Assembly (NCBI RefSeq): GCF_000314995.1
Contig: NZ_BAEO01000051.1
Span: 62,001-126,000 of the forward strand
Direction: 5' to 3'
Length of the DNA: 64,000 bases
From: Paraglaciecola arctica BSs20135
GTDB lineage: Bacteria > Pseudomonadota > Gammaproteobacteria > Enterobacterales > Alteromonadaceae
Below are positions 27,466 to 35,588 of the stretch, one piece after another (position 1 is the first letter of the stretch; every line of letters begins with the position of its first letter). A program made the translations under genes and the position numbers. The notes below the pieces were generated by a model. That model saw only the letters and a program-made list of their open reading frames with translations, did no database searches and was not told the origin of the DNA.

Positions 27466-27468
27466 TAG
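27073..27468 (+). CDS. PD-(D/E)XK nuclease-like protein, copy B
   Basis: 131 residues, paralogue of the protein at 22964. The catalytic-type residues are kept (YETLAASWLL, KTDFVI, RIQVKS), as is WGNAKIDYVIYFSR. Most changes lie near the N-terminus and the tail, so both copies appear to be under constraint. A start at 27034 would add 13 residues not shared by frame with copy A, so the ATG at 27073 is used. Confidence 0.7.
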   Translation: MPVRNSNPANQSLKHYKSMSYETLAASWLLKDGWDVFMPMIDHGLKTDFVISDGDDFYRIQVKSIESNEENVFVENKWGNAKIDYVIYFSRIGSWGFITPPFRQSRKRLNAVGHVKFYQDPKNFMKAFNRA

Positions 27469-27561
27469 CTGCATCTTTAATTTTTCTTCTTCGGTTTCAA
27501 TCGAAAATTACAATGAGTGTCCTCGTAAGTAATCACCAAATTAAAATGGGTGTCTTTGTAA

Positions 27562-27777
27562 ATGTTTTGGTTTAGCGATATTCTTCCAACACTCGATACT
27601 GGTGAGGCATTGGTTGTTGGTGATGCTTGTTTGCTGCCAAGTCGAATTCGCATTGATGAACCTATAAATAAACCTAATAGCGGTACTGTGAACTTTTGGG
27701 ACGAGTGGCAAGAAGCAACACCCGCTAACAGATTAACTACTGCAATTGATAATTGGCGTAAGCAAAATATTCAATAA
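27562..27777 (+). pseudogene. C-terminal remnant of a HerA-like ATPase
   Basis: 71 residues. LPTLDTGEALVVGDACLLPS then RIRI and NFWDEW match the conserved end of HerA/DUF87 hexameric translocases. The Walker motifs and ~500 upstream residues are missing, and the preceding sequence is unrelated. HerA pairs with nucleases or Sir2 in several antiphage systems, so this is probably the scar of a lost defence module. The frame could still be translated but would not make a working ATPase. Confidence 0.7.
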
Positions 27778-27939
27778 AGAAATATTTACACAGTAATATG
27801 AATAAGGTTCTAACTTATATTTTGTTTTTACCCTGGGCGGTAGCGCAGTTTTTTGAATGGATTAATCAATAAATATTATTAAATTTATTTAAGTATATTG
27901 TTGGCTGGGAAGCTGCGGTAAAAATTATAGGAGTAATAA

Positions 27940-29763
27940 TTGAACTTAATTTACTTATATATTAAAAAGCACAAAGTTCTTGAACAAGAAGAGATAACAT
28001 TAACTAGTCAGTACACTGTAGCGTACGATAATAATAAATTTGAAATTAAGGACAGCCAGTTAGAATCGGACTTTTTCACAGAAAACTTGGATATAGTTGC
28101 TCTGTTTGGGAAGAATGGTGCGGGTAAGTCCACAGCTATTGATGTAGTCACATCTATATTAGGCAAAAAGGAACTTCCTGATGCTCAATTTGTCAGTATT
28201 TACAAAATAGAAGGTGAATTTTTTTATGACTTTAAGGGCGATTATCGACAATCAGAAGTCAATGTTTTATATAAAAGTAAAAGAGTCAAACATTTAAGCG
28301 AAATTAACGGTTTTGATAAACGGCAAAATATTATTTTTTTCTCGCATCACGTAGAACCTCTAGCGAAAAAGACAATATATAGAAGTAAGGGGCTTTTCAA
28401 CTATTTGGATTGCTCTAACCAAAAGTATGTATCTAAATTAAATAATAAAAAGTTTCAAAACGAAGAAATACGAAAAACTTTTAATTTATTAAAATCTTAT
28501 TCTGATTTCAGTGTTCATGAAGAATATGAATTTGATAAAGTGCCTATGAATGGCGAATTTAGAGTAGAAAAAGAACTGTCAAAGAAACTAAAATGTATAT
28601 TCTCTTCATTAATCAAGTCTTCTAACGCGTTAGGAGTTGAACCTTCTGGATTACTGCCTAAGGATACTGTTCACTCTTTAATTGATCTTGCATTACACTT
28701 TGATGTCAATATGTACGAAAATGAACCACGAAGTATCGTGCATGGCGAAGGTCAAATTGATATAGAGAATGAGCCTTCCGTAACTTTTGTTAATTTTTTA
28801 AATACAGAATTAATTACGAAAATTATTGGTTCTTTATTAGAAAACCGTCAAAAAAGGCTTTTGGATATAATTATCGAGTTTGAATACTTAGTAATTGAAA
28901 TTGAAAACCTACATTCACGCATTCAATCTGGAAATATTGATAAGACACAAAAAGAATTCGAAAGATTTTTAGCCGTTTTTCTAGAATACCTAAAGGGACG
29001 GTATAATAGTGATAGTGCGCAATTTACTATAGATCAGTTTTCTTCATATACTAATGACTTTGACATTAAGGACCATCGGCCAGATTATGCCGACAATTAC
29101 GAAATTTCACAAATTTCAGACTATGTTGAAAAAAGTATGTACAAGCAAAATAAACCACTTAAAAAGGTTAGATTTGCTGTTGAGACATACGATGAATTTG
29201 TTGGTCTTAATGAAGTATTTGACCGTTATAAAGAGTTGTTTTCTGAGTATGAATTTAAGTGGAATGGTATTAGTTCAGGACAAAACTCAATTTTAACATT
29301 GTTTGCGAGAATATTTGATATATACAAAAAATTCAATGAGGTAACCATCTTTATTGATGAAGGAGAAATACACCTTCATCCAGAATGGCAAAGAAACTAC
29401 ATTAATGAGTTAGTACGCTTCTTCTCATCTACCAACACAGAGCAGTGTAAAATAAAGTTAGTTATCACCTCTCATTCTCCTTTTGTATTATGTGATTTAC
29501 CAAATGAATCTATAAATTTTATCGGGGAAAAAGATAGACTTAATACTCCAATGTTCGCATCAAATATTTATGATCTATACAACAAGGGCTTTGGACTAAA
29601 AAGAACTATAGGCGAGTTTTCACATACAAAGTTAAAAGAAACTATACAGTCAATTAAGAATGGTGAATTGAGTTATAAAGAAATTTTAAAGCGTTCAAAC
29701 TCTATCGGAGATCTTTTTGTAAGTAAAATGATTAAAGATTTAGGTGAGGAATATAATGATTAA
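27940..29763 (+). CDS. Septu-like ATPase (PtuA-type)
   Basis: 607 residues from a TTG start, supported by AGGAG at 7-8 nt. Walker A ALFGKNGAGKST is at about residues 54-65. After a long helical insert come the ABC signature-like WNGISSGQNS, Walker B IFIDEGEIHLHPEWQ (~471-485) and SHSPFVLCDLP. This is the AAA_21/OLD-like ATPase of PtuA proteins. It overlaps the HNH gene by 8 nt. In Septu the ATPase complexes with the HNH nuclease and holds it inactive until infection. The protein could also belong to a related ATPase-HNH pair such as retron I-A accessories, but no RT is adjacent. Confidence 0.85.
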   Translation: MNLIYLYIKKHKVLEQEEITLTSQYTVAYDNNKFEIKDSQLESDFFTENLDIVALFGKNGAGKSTAIDVVTSILGKKELPDAQFVSIYKIEGEFFYDFKGDYRQSEVNVLYKSKRVKHLSEINGFDKRQNIIFFSHHVEPLAKKTIYRSKGLFNYLDCSNQKYVSKLNNKKFQNEEIRKTFNLLKSYSDFSVHEEYEFDKVPMNGEFRVEKELSKKLKCIFSSLIKSSNALGVEPSGLLPKDTVHSLIDLALHFDVNMYENEPRSIVHGEGQIDIENEPSVTFVNFLNTELITKIIGSLLENRQKRLLDIIIEFEYLVIEIENLHSRIQSGNIDKTQKEFERFLAVFLEYLKGRYNSDSAQFTIDQFSSYTNDFDIKDHRPDYADNYEISQISDYVEKSMYKQNKPLKKVRFAVETYDEFVGLNEVFDRYKELFSEYEFKWNGISSGQNSILTLFARIFDIYKKFNEVTIFIDEGEIHLHPEWQRNYINELVRFFSSTNTEQCKIKLVITSHSPFVLCDLPNESINFIGEKDRLNTPMFASNIYDLYNKGFGLKRTIGEFSHTKLKETIQSIKNGELSYKEILKRSNSIGDLFVSKMIKDLGEEYND

Positions 29764-30874
29764 CATAGCTCAATACTTTACTGAAGAGAAAAGAAACTCT
29801 CACATCAAAGGTGTTATAGGCCATTTAAATCGTAAATTTCTTCACACGGCCGTTCGTTATAAAGTAAAGCCCAAATATTACTTTGAAAAACGATTTTATA
29901 AAGCACTGTTAATAGATCGAGAGTTTTTAAAGCGGATTATTTTCGCTACCTATGATGAAATAGAGTCTTTCGAAAGCTCCGATTCTTATAAAGCACACAG
30001 ATTGTTTTTCTTGCTTTGTCTTCCTAGTGAATTACGAAATAGTGAACCGTTTAGTACTCACTTTGGACTTGAATCCAATTGTTTTCCGAGAGAATTGATA
30101 GGGCAAAACATAGAGGAGATTAGTGCGGAAGTTCGAGTTAATTGTAAGAAAGTATTTGACTATGGTTCCTTTAGCAAGATTAGTAGAGCTGAAATTTATG
30201 ACCGTGGTCAATGGAACGCATATAACTATTTAAATGAATTTATGCCGAAGACATGTCCTTATTGTAATATTCAACTAATCACAAGATTAGAAGATTGCTT
30301 AGAGGATGGTGGCTTGCATTATGAAATGAGACCTGCACTAGATCATTTTCTAAGTAAAAACAAATTTCCTTTTTTCGCACTTACAGTTTCTAACCTAATT
30401 CCGTCTTGTAAAGAGTGTAATACTGACTTGAAGCTAGAAAAAAACTTTAAGGACCCCAGGCACATTAACCCTATGGGGCAATCATTTGAAGGTATAGCTA
30501 AATTTGACATTAAGTTAAGAGATGATTCCGATATATTGCAAGCTATAGAGTCTATTTATAACTATGGTGAACTAAACACAGGTAGTATAAAAATATTTTT
30601 AGATACAACAGATACGGCAAGCGATCAAAATATTAGTGATTTTAATTTAGAAAATAGGTATAACAACCACATAGAAAACGTAAGGTTTTTTTTAGAGAAA
30701 CTACCAAAGGTTGCGAAAGAAAAGATTAAATCCTATCAAGACCTATTTGAGATTGATGACTTTGAAACAGCATTACAAAGATTTATTGAACATTCGTTAA
30801 ATCCAGAAGATCACAAGGACGTTATTTTTTCTATATTTAAAAGGGATTTGATTAGTAAGTATTGTGATTTATAG
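29756..30874 (+). CDS. Septu-like HNH nuclease (PtuB-type)
   Basis: 372 residues from the ATG at 29756, which is preceded by GGTGAGG and overlaps the ATPase stop. The zinc-HNH core is CPYC (~166-169), then DHFLSKNKFPFFALTVSNLI and CKECN (~219-223). This is the characteristic PtuB order. The N-terminal 150 residues are helical and probably bind the ATPase. It should act as a DNA or tRNA nuclease when released from the partner. It is longer than the shortest PtuB proteins. Confidence 0.85.
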   Translation: MINIAQYFTEEKRNSHIKGVIGHLNRKFLHTAVRYKVKPKYYFEKRFYKALLIDREFLKRIIFATYDEIESFESSDSYKAHRLFFLLCLPSELRNSEPFSTHFGLESNCFPRELIGQNIEEISAEVRVNCKKVFDYGSFSKISRAEIYDRGQWNAYNYLNEFMPKTCPYCNIQLITRLEDCLEDGGLHYEMRPALDHFLSKNKFPFFALTVSNLIPSCKECNTDLKLEKNFKDPRHINPMGQSFEGIAKFDIKLRDDSDILQAIESIYNYGELNTGSIKIFLDTTDTASDQNISDFNLENRYNNHIENVRFFLEKLPKVAKEKIKSYQDLFEIDDFETALQRFIEHSLNPEDHKDVIFSIFKRDLISKYCDL

Positions 30875-30910
30875 CTACTCCTTTAACTGCGGGGTCAAAA
30901 CACAAGTACA

Positions 30911-30964
30911 AGTAAAAGGGGTCAGAGTCATTTTAAGTGAACTATACTCTTATTTATTAATAAA
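30911..30964 (+). repeat. 54-bp direct repeat, left copy (RAYT leader)
   Basis: Identical by eye to 32108-32161, which is the leader of the REP-associated transposase. It carries GGGGTCAGAGT and the AT-rich promoter-like stretch. The DUF6090 genes lie between the copies, so the block may have been moved or duplicated by the RAYT or by recombination. Confidence 0.85.
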
Positions 30965-30974
30965 CAATTAATTA

Positions 30975-31055
30975 TCATGGCTGTCCTGTTAATTGGTCCG
31001 CAACGGTAAACCAGTCCTGCTTGCGAAAAGCGGTGGTGAGGCGGCGAAGGATCAT
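30975..31055 (-). pseudogene. Truncated second DUF6090 gene (26 codons)
   Basis: The ATG overlaps the stop of the full DUF6090 gene (ATGA). The peptide begins MILRRLTTAFRKQDWFTVAD, closely matching MILRRLTKHIKDQNWFAVGL at the start of the neighbour. It then runs into a dispersed repeat and stops. An original two-gene operon of paralogues has thus been cut by the repeat insertion. Confidence 0.75.
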
Positions 31056-31819
31056 GGTGTAACTCCCAGCTTTACTTGGTGTTCATCAATCAGACTGAGG
31101 ATGAGCTTGTGTTGCTCAAGAATAGATCTGAAGCCCTCCAAGCGCAGCTGTCCATAAAGCGCTTTGTACAACATAATATTCTTGAAGCGCTGAGACCTCA
31201 CCAAGTCAGAGCTGTATCCGGCGCCGGGCTGCTTAGTGACCCAAGGCAATCGATTGTGTATAGAGCTCAAATCAAGCATCAGAATATTGTCGAAATCGCC
31301 TTCACCGATTAGAAGCGGATCAACAATTCTGTACGTAAATTGAAAGTCTTCGTTTTTGTCTACCTCTGCTTTGTCGATTTTTGCACTGAGGTCTTGTAGG
31401 GCCTTAACGAGTTCGGAGCTCTTTATCATAGACATTTGTCCCGAGCTTTTTAAGGTCTCGAATGTGGTCTGGTTGAGATTGGCCCGCTCCAGTGAAAACA
31501 GGCCGTCTGCGATGAGCTTATCCAACTCATCTGATTCCATCACGGCTGCTGGTTCGGCATGGAATGTATAGAGTGCCTGACGTGCATTTTGCTGGCGCTG
31601 TAAATTGGCAATAGAGTCGTTCAAAATGCGAATGGAAGATTCTACATCTCGCTTCATGGAACTGAGATATCGGACTTCTTGAACGCGTTCAGCGCGATTC
31701 TCATTCCAATTGGTGATCTGAAAAGCAATCAGAATTCCTACCACTACAATGACAAAATCAAGCCCAACGGCGAACCAATTTTGGTCTTTAATGTGTTTGG
31801 TGAGGCGGCGTAAAATCAT
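31052..31819 (-). CDS. DUF6090 family single-pass membrane protein
   Basis: 255 residues. One N-terminal membrane helix (VGLDFVIVVVGILIAFQITN, about residues 18-37) ends in NWNENR, the hallmark of DUF6090. The remainder is periplasmic or cytoplasmic helical sequence. Function is unknown. Composition is more GC-rich than the neighbouring Septu genes, suggesting a separate origin. It was followed by a paralogue that is now truncated. Confidence 0.75.
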   Translation of the reverse strand: MILRRLTKHIKDQNWFAVGLDFVIVVVGILIAFQITNWNENRAERVQEVRYLSSMKRDVESSIRILNDSIANLQRQQNARQALYTFHAEPAAVMESDELDKLIADGLFSLERANLNQTTFETLKSSGQMSMIKSSELVKALQDLSAKIDKAEVDKNEDFQFTYRIVDPLLIGEGDFDNILMLDLSSIHNRLPWVTKQPGAGYSSDLVRSQRFKNIMLYKALYGQLRLEGFRSILEQHKLILSLIDEHQVKLGVTP

Positions 31820-32107
31820 TGAGTGACTTCCGTATCGTTAACAAGCTTAGGTGAGAGTACCAAGGCGCTAGGTATCGTAAAAATAAGATGGAAGTAAGGA
31901 GGGTAAACCATCTCGCTGTGCTAAACAATACATCTTGATTTCGCTAGGGCACTAGAACAAAAGGTAACGTTTTTGAAGTGTTTAATGCTGTGCTTTGTTC
32001 GCTTCGCGCTGTGGACTTGGCCATCAGAAAAAGGGGTCGTATCCCATTACGTTCGACTGTTAGGCCGGCCCTGCTTTTTATGACCAAGAAAATGGCGTTT
32101 TTAAGGA

Positions 32108-32161
32108 AGTAAAAGGGGTCAGAGTCATTTTAAGTGAACTATACTCTTATTTATTAATAAA
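32108..32161 (+). repeat. 54-bp direct repeat, right copy (RAYT leader)
   Basis: Copy of 30911-30964, immediately before the RAYT gene. GGGGTCAGAGT also appears inverted as ACTCTGACCCC at 32897 and 33083, bracketing the transposase gene. Relics of the motif stand at 33714, 34766 and 36697. The rest of 31820-32107 has no gene. Confidence 0.85.
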
Positions 32162-32175
32162 AAGAGGTTGGTTTC

Positions 32176-32880
32176 ATGGCGAGAAGGCTGCGAGTTTCTA
32201 GTGCGGGAGTGCCCGAACACATAATACAGAGAGGGAATAATCGTCAGGCGATATTTGCTTGTGAAGAGGACATGCAGGCTTATATTGGTTGGCTCAAAAC
32301 GTATTCTAAGAAATATAAAGTCAGTGTTCATGCATGGGTGCTGATGACTAATCATGTTCATCTTTTATGTACGCCAAGTAGCGCTGATGGTATTTCGCAG
32401 ATGATGCAATCTCTTGGGCGAATGTATGTGATGTATTTTAATCGTAGTTACAAACGAACAGGTACGCTATGGGAAGGGCGCTTTAAATCTTGTTTGGTGC
32501 AAGAGGAAACCTACCTTATGCAAGTTTATCGTTATATAGAAATGAACCCTGTGAGGGCATCGATGGTCAATGAGCCCGCCGATTATTTTTGGTCAAGTTA
32601 CCAATGTAATGCACTTGGAAAGAAGAGTGACTTGCTAACACCTCATTCTATTTATACCCGTCTTGGTAGAAACCCAAAGGAGCGCCAGTTGGTATATCGA
32701 GGGCTGTATACAGAGCAAATAGAAGGTAAGTTGTTGGAAGATATCCGTCAAGCCACCAATAAGGGATTAGCTATTGGTAACGATGACTTTTTTGCGGATA
32801 TTGAAAGCCTTACTGGGAGGCTAGTTGTTGAAGGCAAACGGGGCAGACCAGTAGGGTGGCGTAAGAAGAAAAATGATTAA
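32176..32880 (+). CDS. REP-associated tyrosine transposase (RAYT, TnpA_REP)
   Basis: 234 residues of the IS200/IS605-like Y1 transposase family. The start MARRLRVSSAGVPEHIIQRG is typical, the HUH motif is in LMTNHVHLL, and the catalytic tyrosine is in YRYIEMNPVR. RAYTs are single-copy relatives of IS200 transposases that process REP sequences as single-stranded DNA. The GGGTCAGAGT repeats that bracket the gene, in opposite orientation on each side, are the probable recognition sites. The 3' end is tandemly duplicated downstream. Confidence 0.93.
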   Translation: MARRLRVSSAGVPEHIIQRGNNRQAIFACEEDMQAYIGWLKTYSKKYKVSVHAWVLMTNHVHLLCTPSSADGISQMMQSLGRMYVMYFNRSYKRTGTLWEGRFKSCLVQEETYLMQVYRYIEMNPVRASMVNEPADYFWSSYQCNALGKKSDLLTPHSIYTRLGRNPKERQLVYRGLYTEQIEGKLLEDIRQATNKGLAIGNDDFFADIESLTGRLVVEGKRGRPVGWRKKKND

Positions 32881-33102
32881 AAAAAGTATTAAAGTAACTC
32901 TGACCCCTTTATTTCAGTTGTTGGAAGATATCCGTCAAGCCACCAATAAGGGATTAGCTATTGGTAACGATGACTTTTTTGCGGATATTGAAAGCCTTAC
33001 TGGGAGGCTAGTTGTTGAAGGCAAACGGGGCAGACCAGTAGGGTGGCGTAAGAAGAAAAATGATTAAAAAAGTATTAAAGTAACTCTGACCCCTTTATTC
33101 TG
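32729..33102 (+). repeat. 187-bp tandem duplication of the RAYT 3' end
   Basis: The block 32729-32915 is repeated at 32916-33102 with one A fewer in a poly-A run. It contains the last ~50 codons of the transposase plus the inverted ACTCTGACCCC motif. The second copy still has an open frame ending in the same stop but no start of its own. Confidence 0.9.
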
Positions 33103-33112
33103 ACCCCTTTAT

Positions 33113-33240
33113 TTCTTTTTGGTTACTTTATTCTTAGCTGCAGAAGAAAAAGTAACTGGCTTGAAGGGATTCAAGACAAAAACCATCACGACGATGGCGC
33201 GCAGCGTGCTCTTTGTATTTCACACTAAAAAAGCCCTGCG
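33113..33240. repeat. Hairpin-bearing repeat remnant
   Basis: GTTACTTTATTCTT and AGAAGAAAAAGTAAC flank AGCTGC, giving a long hairpin, then a GAAGGGATTC segment. It resembles the remnant at 26507-26864. Nothing coding is seen between 33103 and 33379. Confidence 0.4.
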
Positions 33241-33379
33241 ACCTTTAGAGTCAGTATCTGATGTGCATTAGGCACATCCCTGTGTCTAAGCCTTAGGCCA
33301 GCCAATGCTGTGGCAATCGGCTTTCCTGTCTATTTGTTGATGCTCACTATAATCTTAACTGCATGACCAAAAACGACCA

Positions 33380-33628
33380 TCATTCTTGACCATTTTTTAA
33401 GAAATATAATTCAGTAAAACCCATTTTTACAAATTCGGCATCTCTAAAATTTCTTACGGTGGCTTTGCCTTTACTGATTGAGGCAACTCGCTGCTCAGTT
33501 TGCAAAAACTGGGTAAGGTCTACTCCTTCAGCATCGGCCACTGCCTCATGCATATTTTGATAGCGGCTGTAAGAAAAGCTTATTTCCTTTGCCACACCAT
33601 TAAACTTATAACGTACTTTATGGGCCAT
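33380..33628 (-). CDS. Small conserved-looking protein of unknown function (82 aa)
   Basis: Start MAHKVRYKF at 33628, with GAGAG 6 nt upstream; an ATG 21 bp further up lacks a ribosome site. Mixed alpha/beta character with many charged residues, no signal peptide or membrane helix. The family was not recognised. It lies between RAYT relics. Confidence 0.55.
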   Translation of the reverse strand: MAHKVRYKFNGVAKEISFSYSRYQNMHEAVADAEGVDLTQFLQTEQRVASISKGKATVRNFRDAEFVKMGFTELYFLKNGQE

Positions 33629-33785
33629 TTTATACTCTCGAGGGTCCATCAATTGCGAAAACTATTTGACCGCCATTATAAACTCAATAAGCTTAACAAA
33701 AAATATAAATGTCGGGGTCAGAACAAGGTTAAATAAACCATCGGCTACACTCAAGATTTGGTTAACTCAGAGATAAGGAAATCCT

Positions 33786-33950
33786 ATGAGTCGTTTAGCT
33801 CGTATCTGCCCCCTTGGCATTGCCCAGCATGTCATTCAGCGGGGAAATGACCGTCAAATTTGTTTTGGTAAGGGAAAATGGGTCGTAAGGGAAAGGAACT
33901 GTTATCGGCAATGCCAACTGAAGTTTTGGTTGGCATCGTTATTCATCTAA
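33786..33950 (+). pseudogene. Truncated RAYT transposase relic
   Basis: The first ~27 codons (MSRLARICPLG, then QHVIQRGNDRQ) match the start of RAYT proteins, then the frame runs into unrelated sequence and stops. A GGGGTCAGAAC motif stands ahead at 33714. It represents a second, different RAYT, decayed by deletion. The rest of 33629-34041 holds no gene. Confidence 0.75.
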
Positions 33951-34041
33951 ATTGACCACTTGTTAGTTATTAGCTAAAAAAATTGACCCGAATAACACGT
34001 TGCATTAAGCTTTTAATTTCAATGTAGAGGAAGGATTCAAT

Positions 34042-34515
34042 ATGCCAAAAATAGAAACTGATTTATATCGAGCTATCAAAGAAGCTTCTTTTGACACTCC
34101 CTTTATCGTAGACGGTGAAGCTATTGATGGCCTACTTTATCCACGATTTCACGACACGAGCTATATTACCGCAAGTGGTGAGGAAAGAACCAGTAGCGCG
34201 GATGTAACACTCTACAATGACGCTTTAACTAAGGCTGAAATGGTGAAAACTGGTGGCGGCACATCTATGTTTGATGTATCGGGCTGGTTTGGTCCAGACT
34301 CTTGGGAATATTTTCATGTCCCCAAAGATACTGAATACAGTGAAGGCTTAAATATTAAAAGGGGTAGAAGCAAGCGTAAAAATCGTGACAAAAAGCTTAG
34401 TGGGCGCCACTATCAGATTGAGCCTAAAAATCCGATGACAGTTGATGCTTATAAAGGAGCATTGAATCATTTTGCACGTGCTGCCATTGCAAAACAAGTT
34501 CAAAACGCGAAGTAA
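34042..34515 (+). CDS. Tse2-like ADP-ribosyltransferase toxin
   Basis: 157 residues. ADVTLYNDAL, then KTGGGTSMFDVSGWFGPDSW, FHVPKDTEYSEGLNI and HYQIEPKNPMTVDAYKGAL reproduce the layout of the Tse2 ADP-ribosyltransferase toxin family (core GGTSMFD, then VPxGT..GL). Tse2 is known as a type VI secretion toxin, and homologues act as chromosomal toxin-antitoxin toxins. No secretion signal or VgrG/PAAR gene is near, so an intracellular toxin is more likely. The next gene, 9 bp away, would be the immunity or antitoxin protein. Confidence 0.72.
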   Translation: MPKIETDLYRAIKEASFDTPFIVDGEAIDGLLYPRFHDTSYITASGEERTSSADVTLYNDALTKAEMVKTGGGTSMFDVSGWFGPDSWEYFHVPKDTEYSEGLNIKRGRSKRKNRDKKLSGRHYQIEPKNPMTVDAYKGALNHFARAAIAKQVQNAK

Positions 34516-34524
34516 GGAGGTACT

Positions 34525-34752
34525 ATGCCCGAGATTAATGAACGCACGCTTGTTTTGGCCATTCAGGCTATCGACAAGGAGATCCATGCCTTTCATAACT
34601 TGGCTGAATCAGACGTAGTAGACGGAGATGAAGAGTTTCTAGTTTCACTGGAGAACGCAGCGGAGGATCTTGAAGAGGCATACGAAAAAGCATATCAAGA
34701 AGCCACCAATCTGCCCCCCTATCAACAGCTTGTTCGCGAAGTAGATGATTGA
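34525..34752 (+). CDS. Small acidic protein, putative antitoxin of the Tse2-like toxin
   Basis: 75 residues, strongly acidic and helical (DGDEEFLVSLENAAEDLEEA), typical of proteins that neutralise toxins by direct binding. AAGGAGG directly precedes the ATG, and it begins 9 bp after the toxin stop, so the two are co-translated. The toxin-first order is the same as in tse2-tsi2. Sequence alone does not prove neutralisation. Confidence 0.65.
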   Translation: MPEINERTLVLAIQAIDKEIHAFHNLAESDVVDGDEEFLVSLENAAEDLEEAYEKAYQEATNLPPYQQLVREVDD

Positions 34753-34789
34753 TACTTAAGTATCTGGGTCAGAGTAAACTTAAGCCTAA

Positions 34790-34911
34790 CCTCAAAGGTA
34801 CTGATAGTTTAGGTTGCAATGTGCTGACCACAAATCATGATATTGCTGCTGTGTTTTATGAAGGCGGGTGTTGTGATGATTTTTCCAATCAACTGCATGC
34901 GTAAACGGACC
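34790..34911 (-). pseudogene. Duplicated 3' end of the DUF2431 gene
   Basis: This 122-bp block matches 37254-37375 without gaps (about seven or eight mismatches by eye). It corresponds to the last ~40 codons of the BMT5-like gene and its stop. It is preceded by a GGGTCAGAGT motif (34766), which suggests that the RAYT-associated sequence marks the junction. Nothing else is coding in 34753-35006. Confidence 0.8.
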
Positions 34912-35006
34912 TCATATATCCCCCTCAAATCCCCCCACATCAACCAACTAACAAAGAAAAAGAAGCGACAAACATGGGGTTCCATCTGAAATAATGACAA
35001 AGATGT

Positions 35007-35402
35007 TTAATATTGCAACGTGGTTACATTCTCTCGAAAATAGTCCAGCTGACCGTTGCATTCGTGAGAGATAATGTATGTCCTGCTCGTCACATTTTTC
35101 TCGGCTAAACCGTACCAAAATGATTGATCAAATGTAGTTAGATACCAGCCGTCACTCAATTCAAGCGACGTTAATCCGTTTATCATCGTGCCTTTAGGAA
35201 AAATCTCAACTCCTAATCGAGTTAAAACGTTGATAAATGCCTCTTTATTTTGACACTGCTGCCAACTAGTGTCGGCATCGTCTTTATAGTGGTCAATGCG
35301 GAAATCAATATCGTCGGCAATCAGTTCTAACAATGTCATATCTCCCTTTTCAAACCGATTTAGCAATTGATGGATTACAATATTGTCATGACGTTCAAAC
35401 AT
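35007..35402 (-). CDS. SnoaL-like / NTF2-fold protein
   Basis: 131 residues from MFERHDN (AAGG 8 nt upstream; a TTG at 35432 is less likely). IHQLLNRFEKGDMTLLELIADDIDFRID is the usual first helix and strand of small NTF2/SnoaL-like cone-fold proteins, which bind or transform small hydrophobic molecules. It diverges from a LysR gene, so it is probably that regulator's target. Its substrate is unknown. Confidence 0.7.
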   Translation of the reverse strand: MFERHDNIVIHQLLNRFEKGDMTLLELIADDIDFRIDHYKDDADTSWQQCQNKEAFINVLTRLGVEIFPKGTMINGLTSLELSDGWYLTTFDQSFWYGLAEKNVTSRTYIISHECNGQLDYFRENVTTLQY

Positions 35403-35588
35403 TTTAGATACCTTATTATTAGTTGTATTCAATTAGCCCTTTCGAATAAATATCGAGTGCTGATAGAACATACGAATAACGTTAATTTTGTGAAATAGAA
35501 AATAACGTTAAGCAGAAGGTAGATAGATTAGTTAAAATTTACATATAGGTATAATATGTATTTTATTATCAAACCATAGGTAAATTGT

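Noticed and set aside
27798-27872. 24-residue hydrophobic peptide (MNKVLTYILFLPWAVAQFF...)
   Set aside because: It could be a small membrane peptide, but there is no ribosome site and no comparison was possible.
32873-33067. 64-codon frame after the RAYT
   Set aside because: It is the duplicated 3' end of the transposase gene, not a separate gene.
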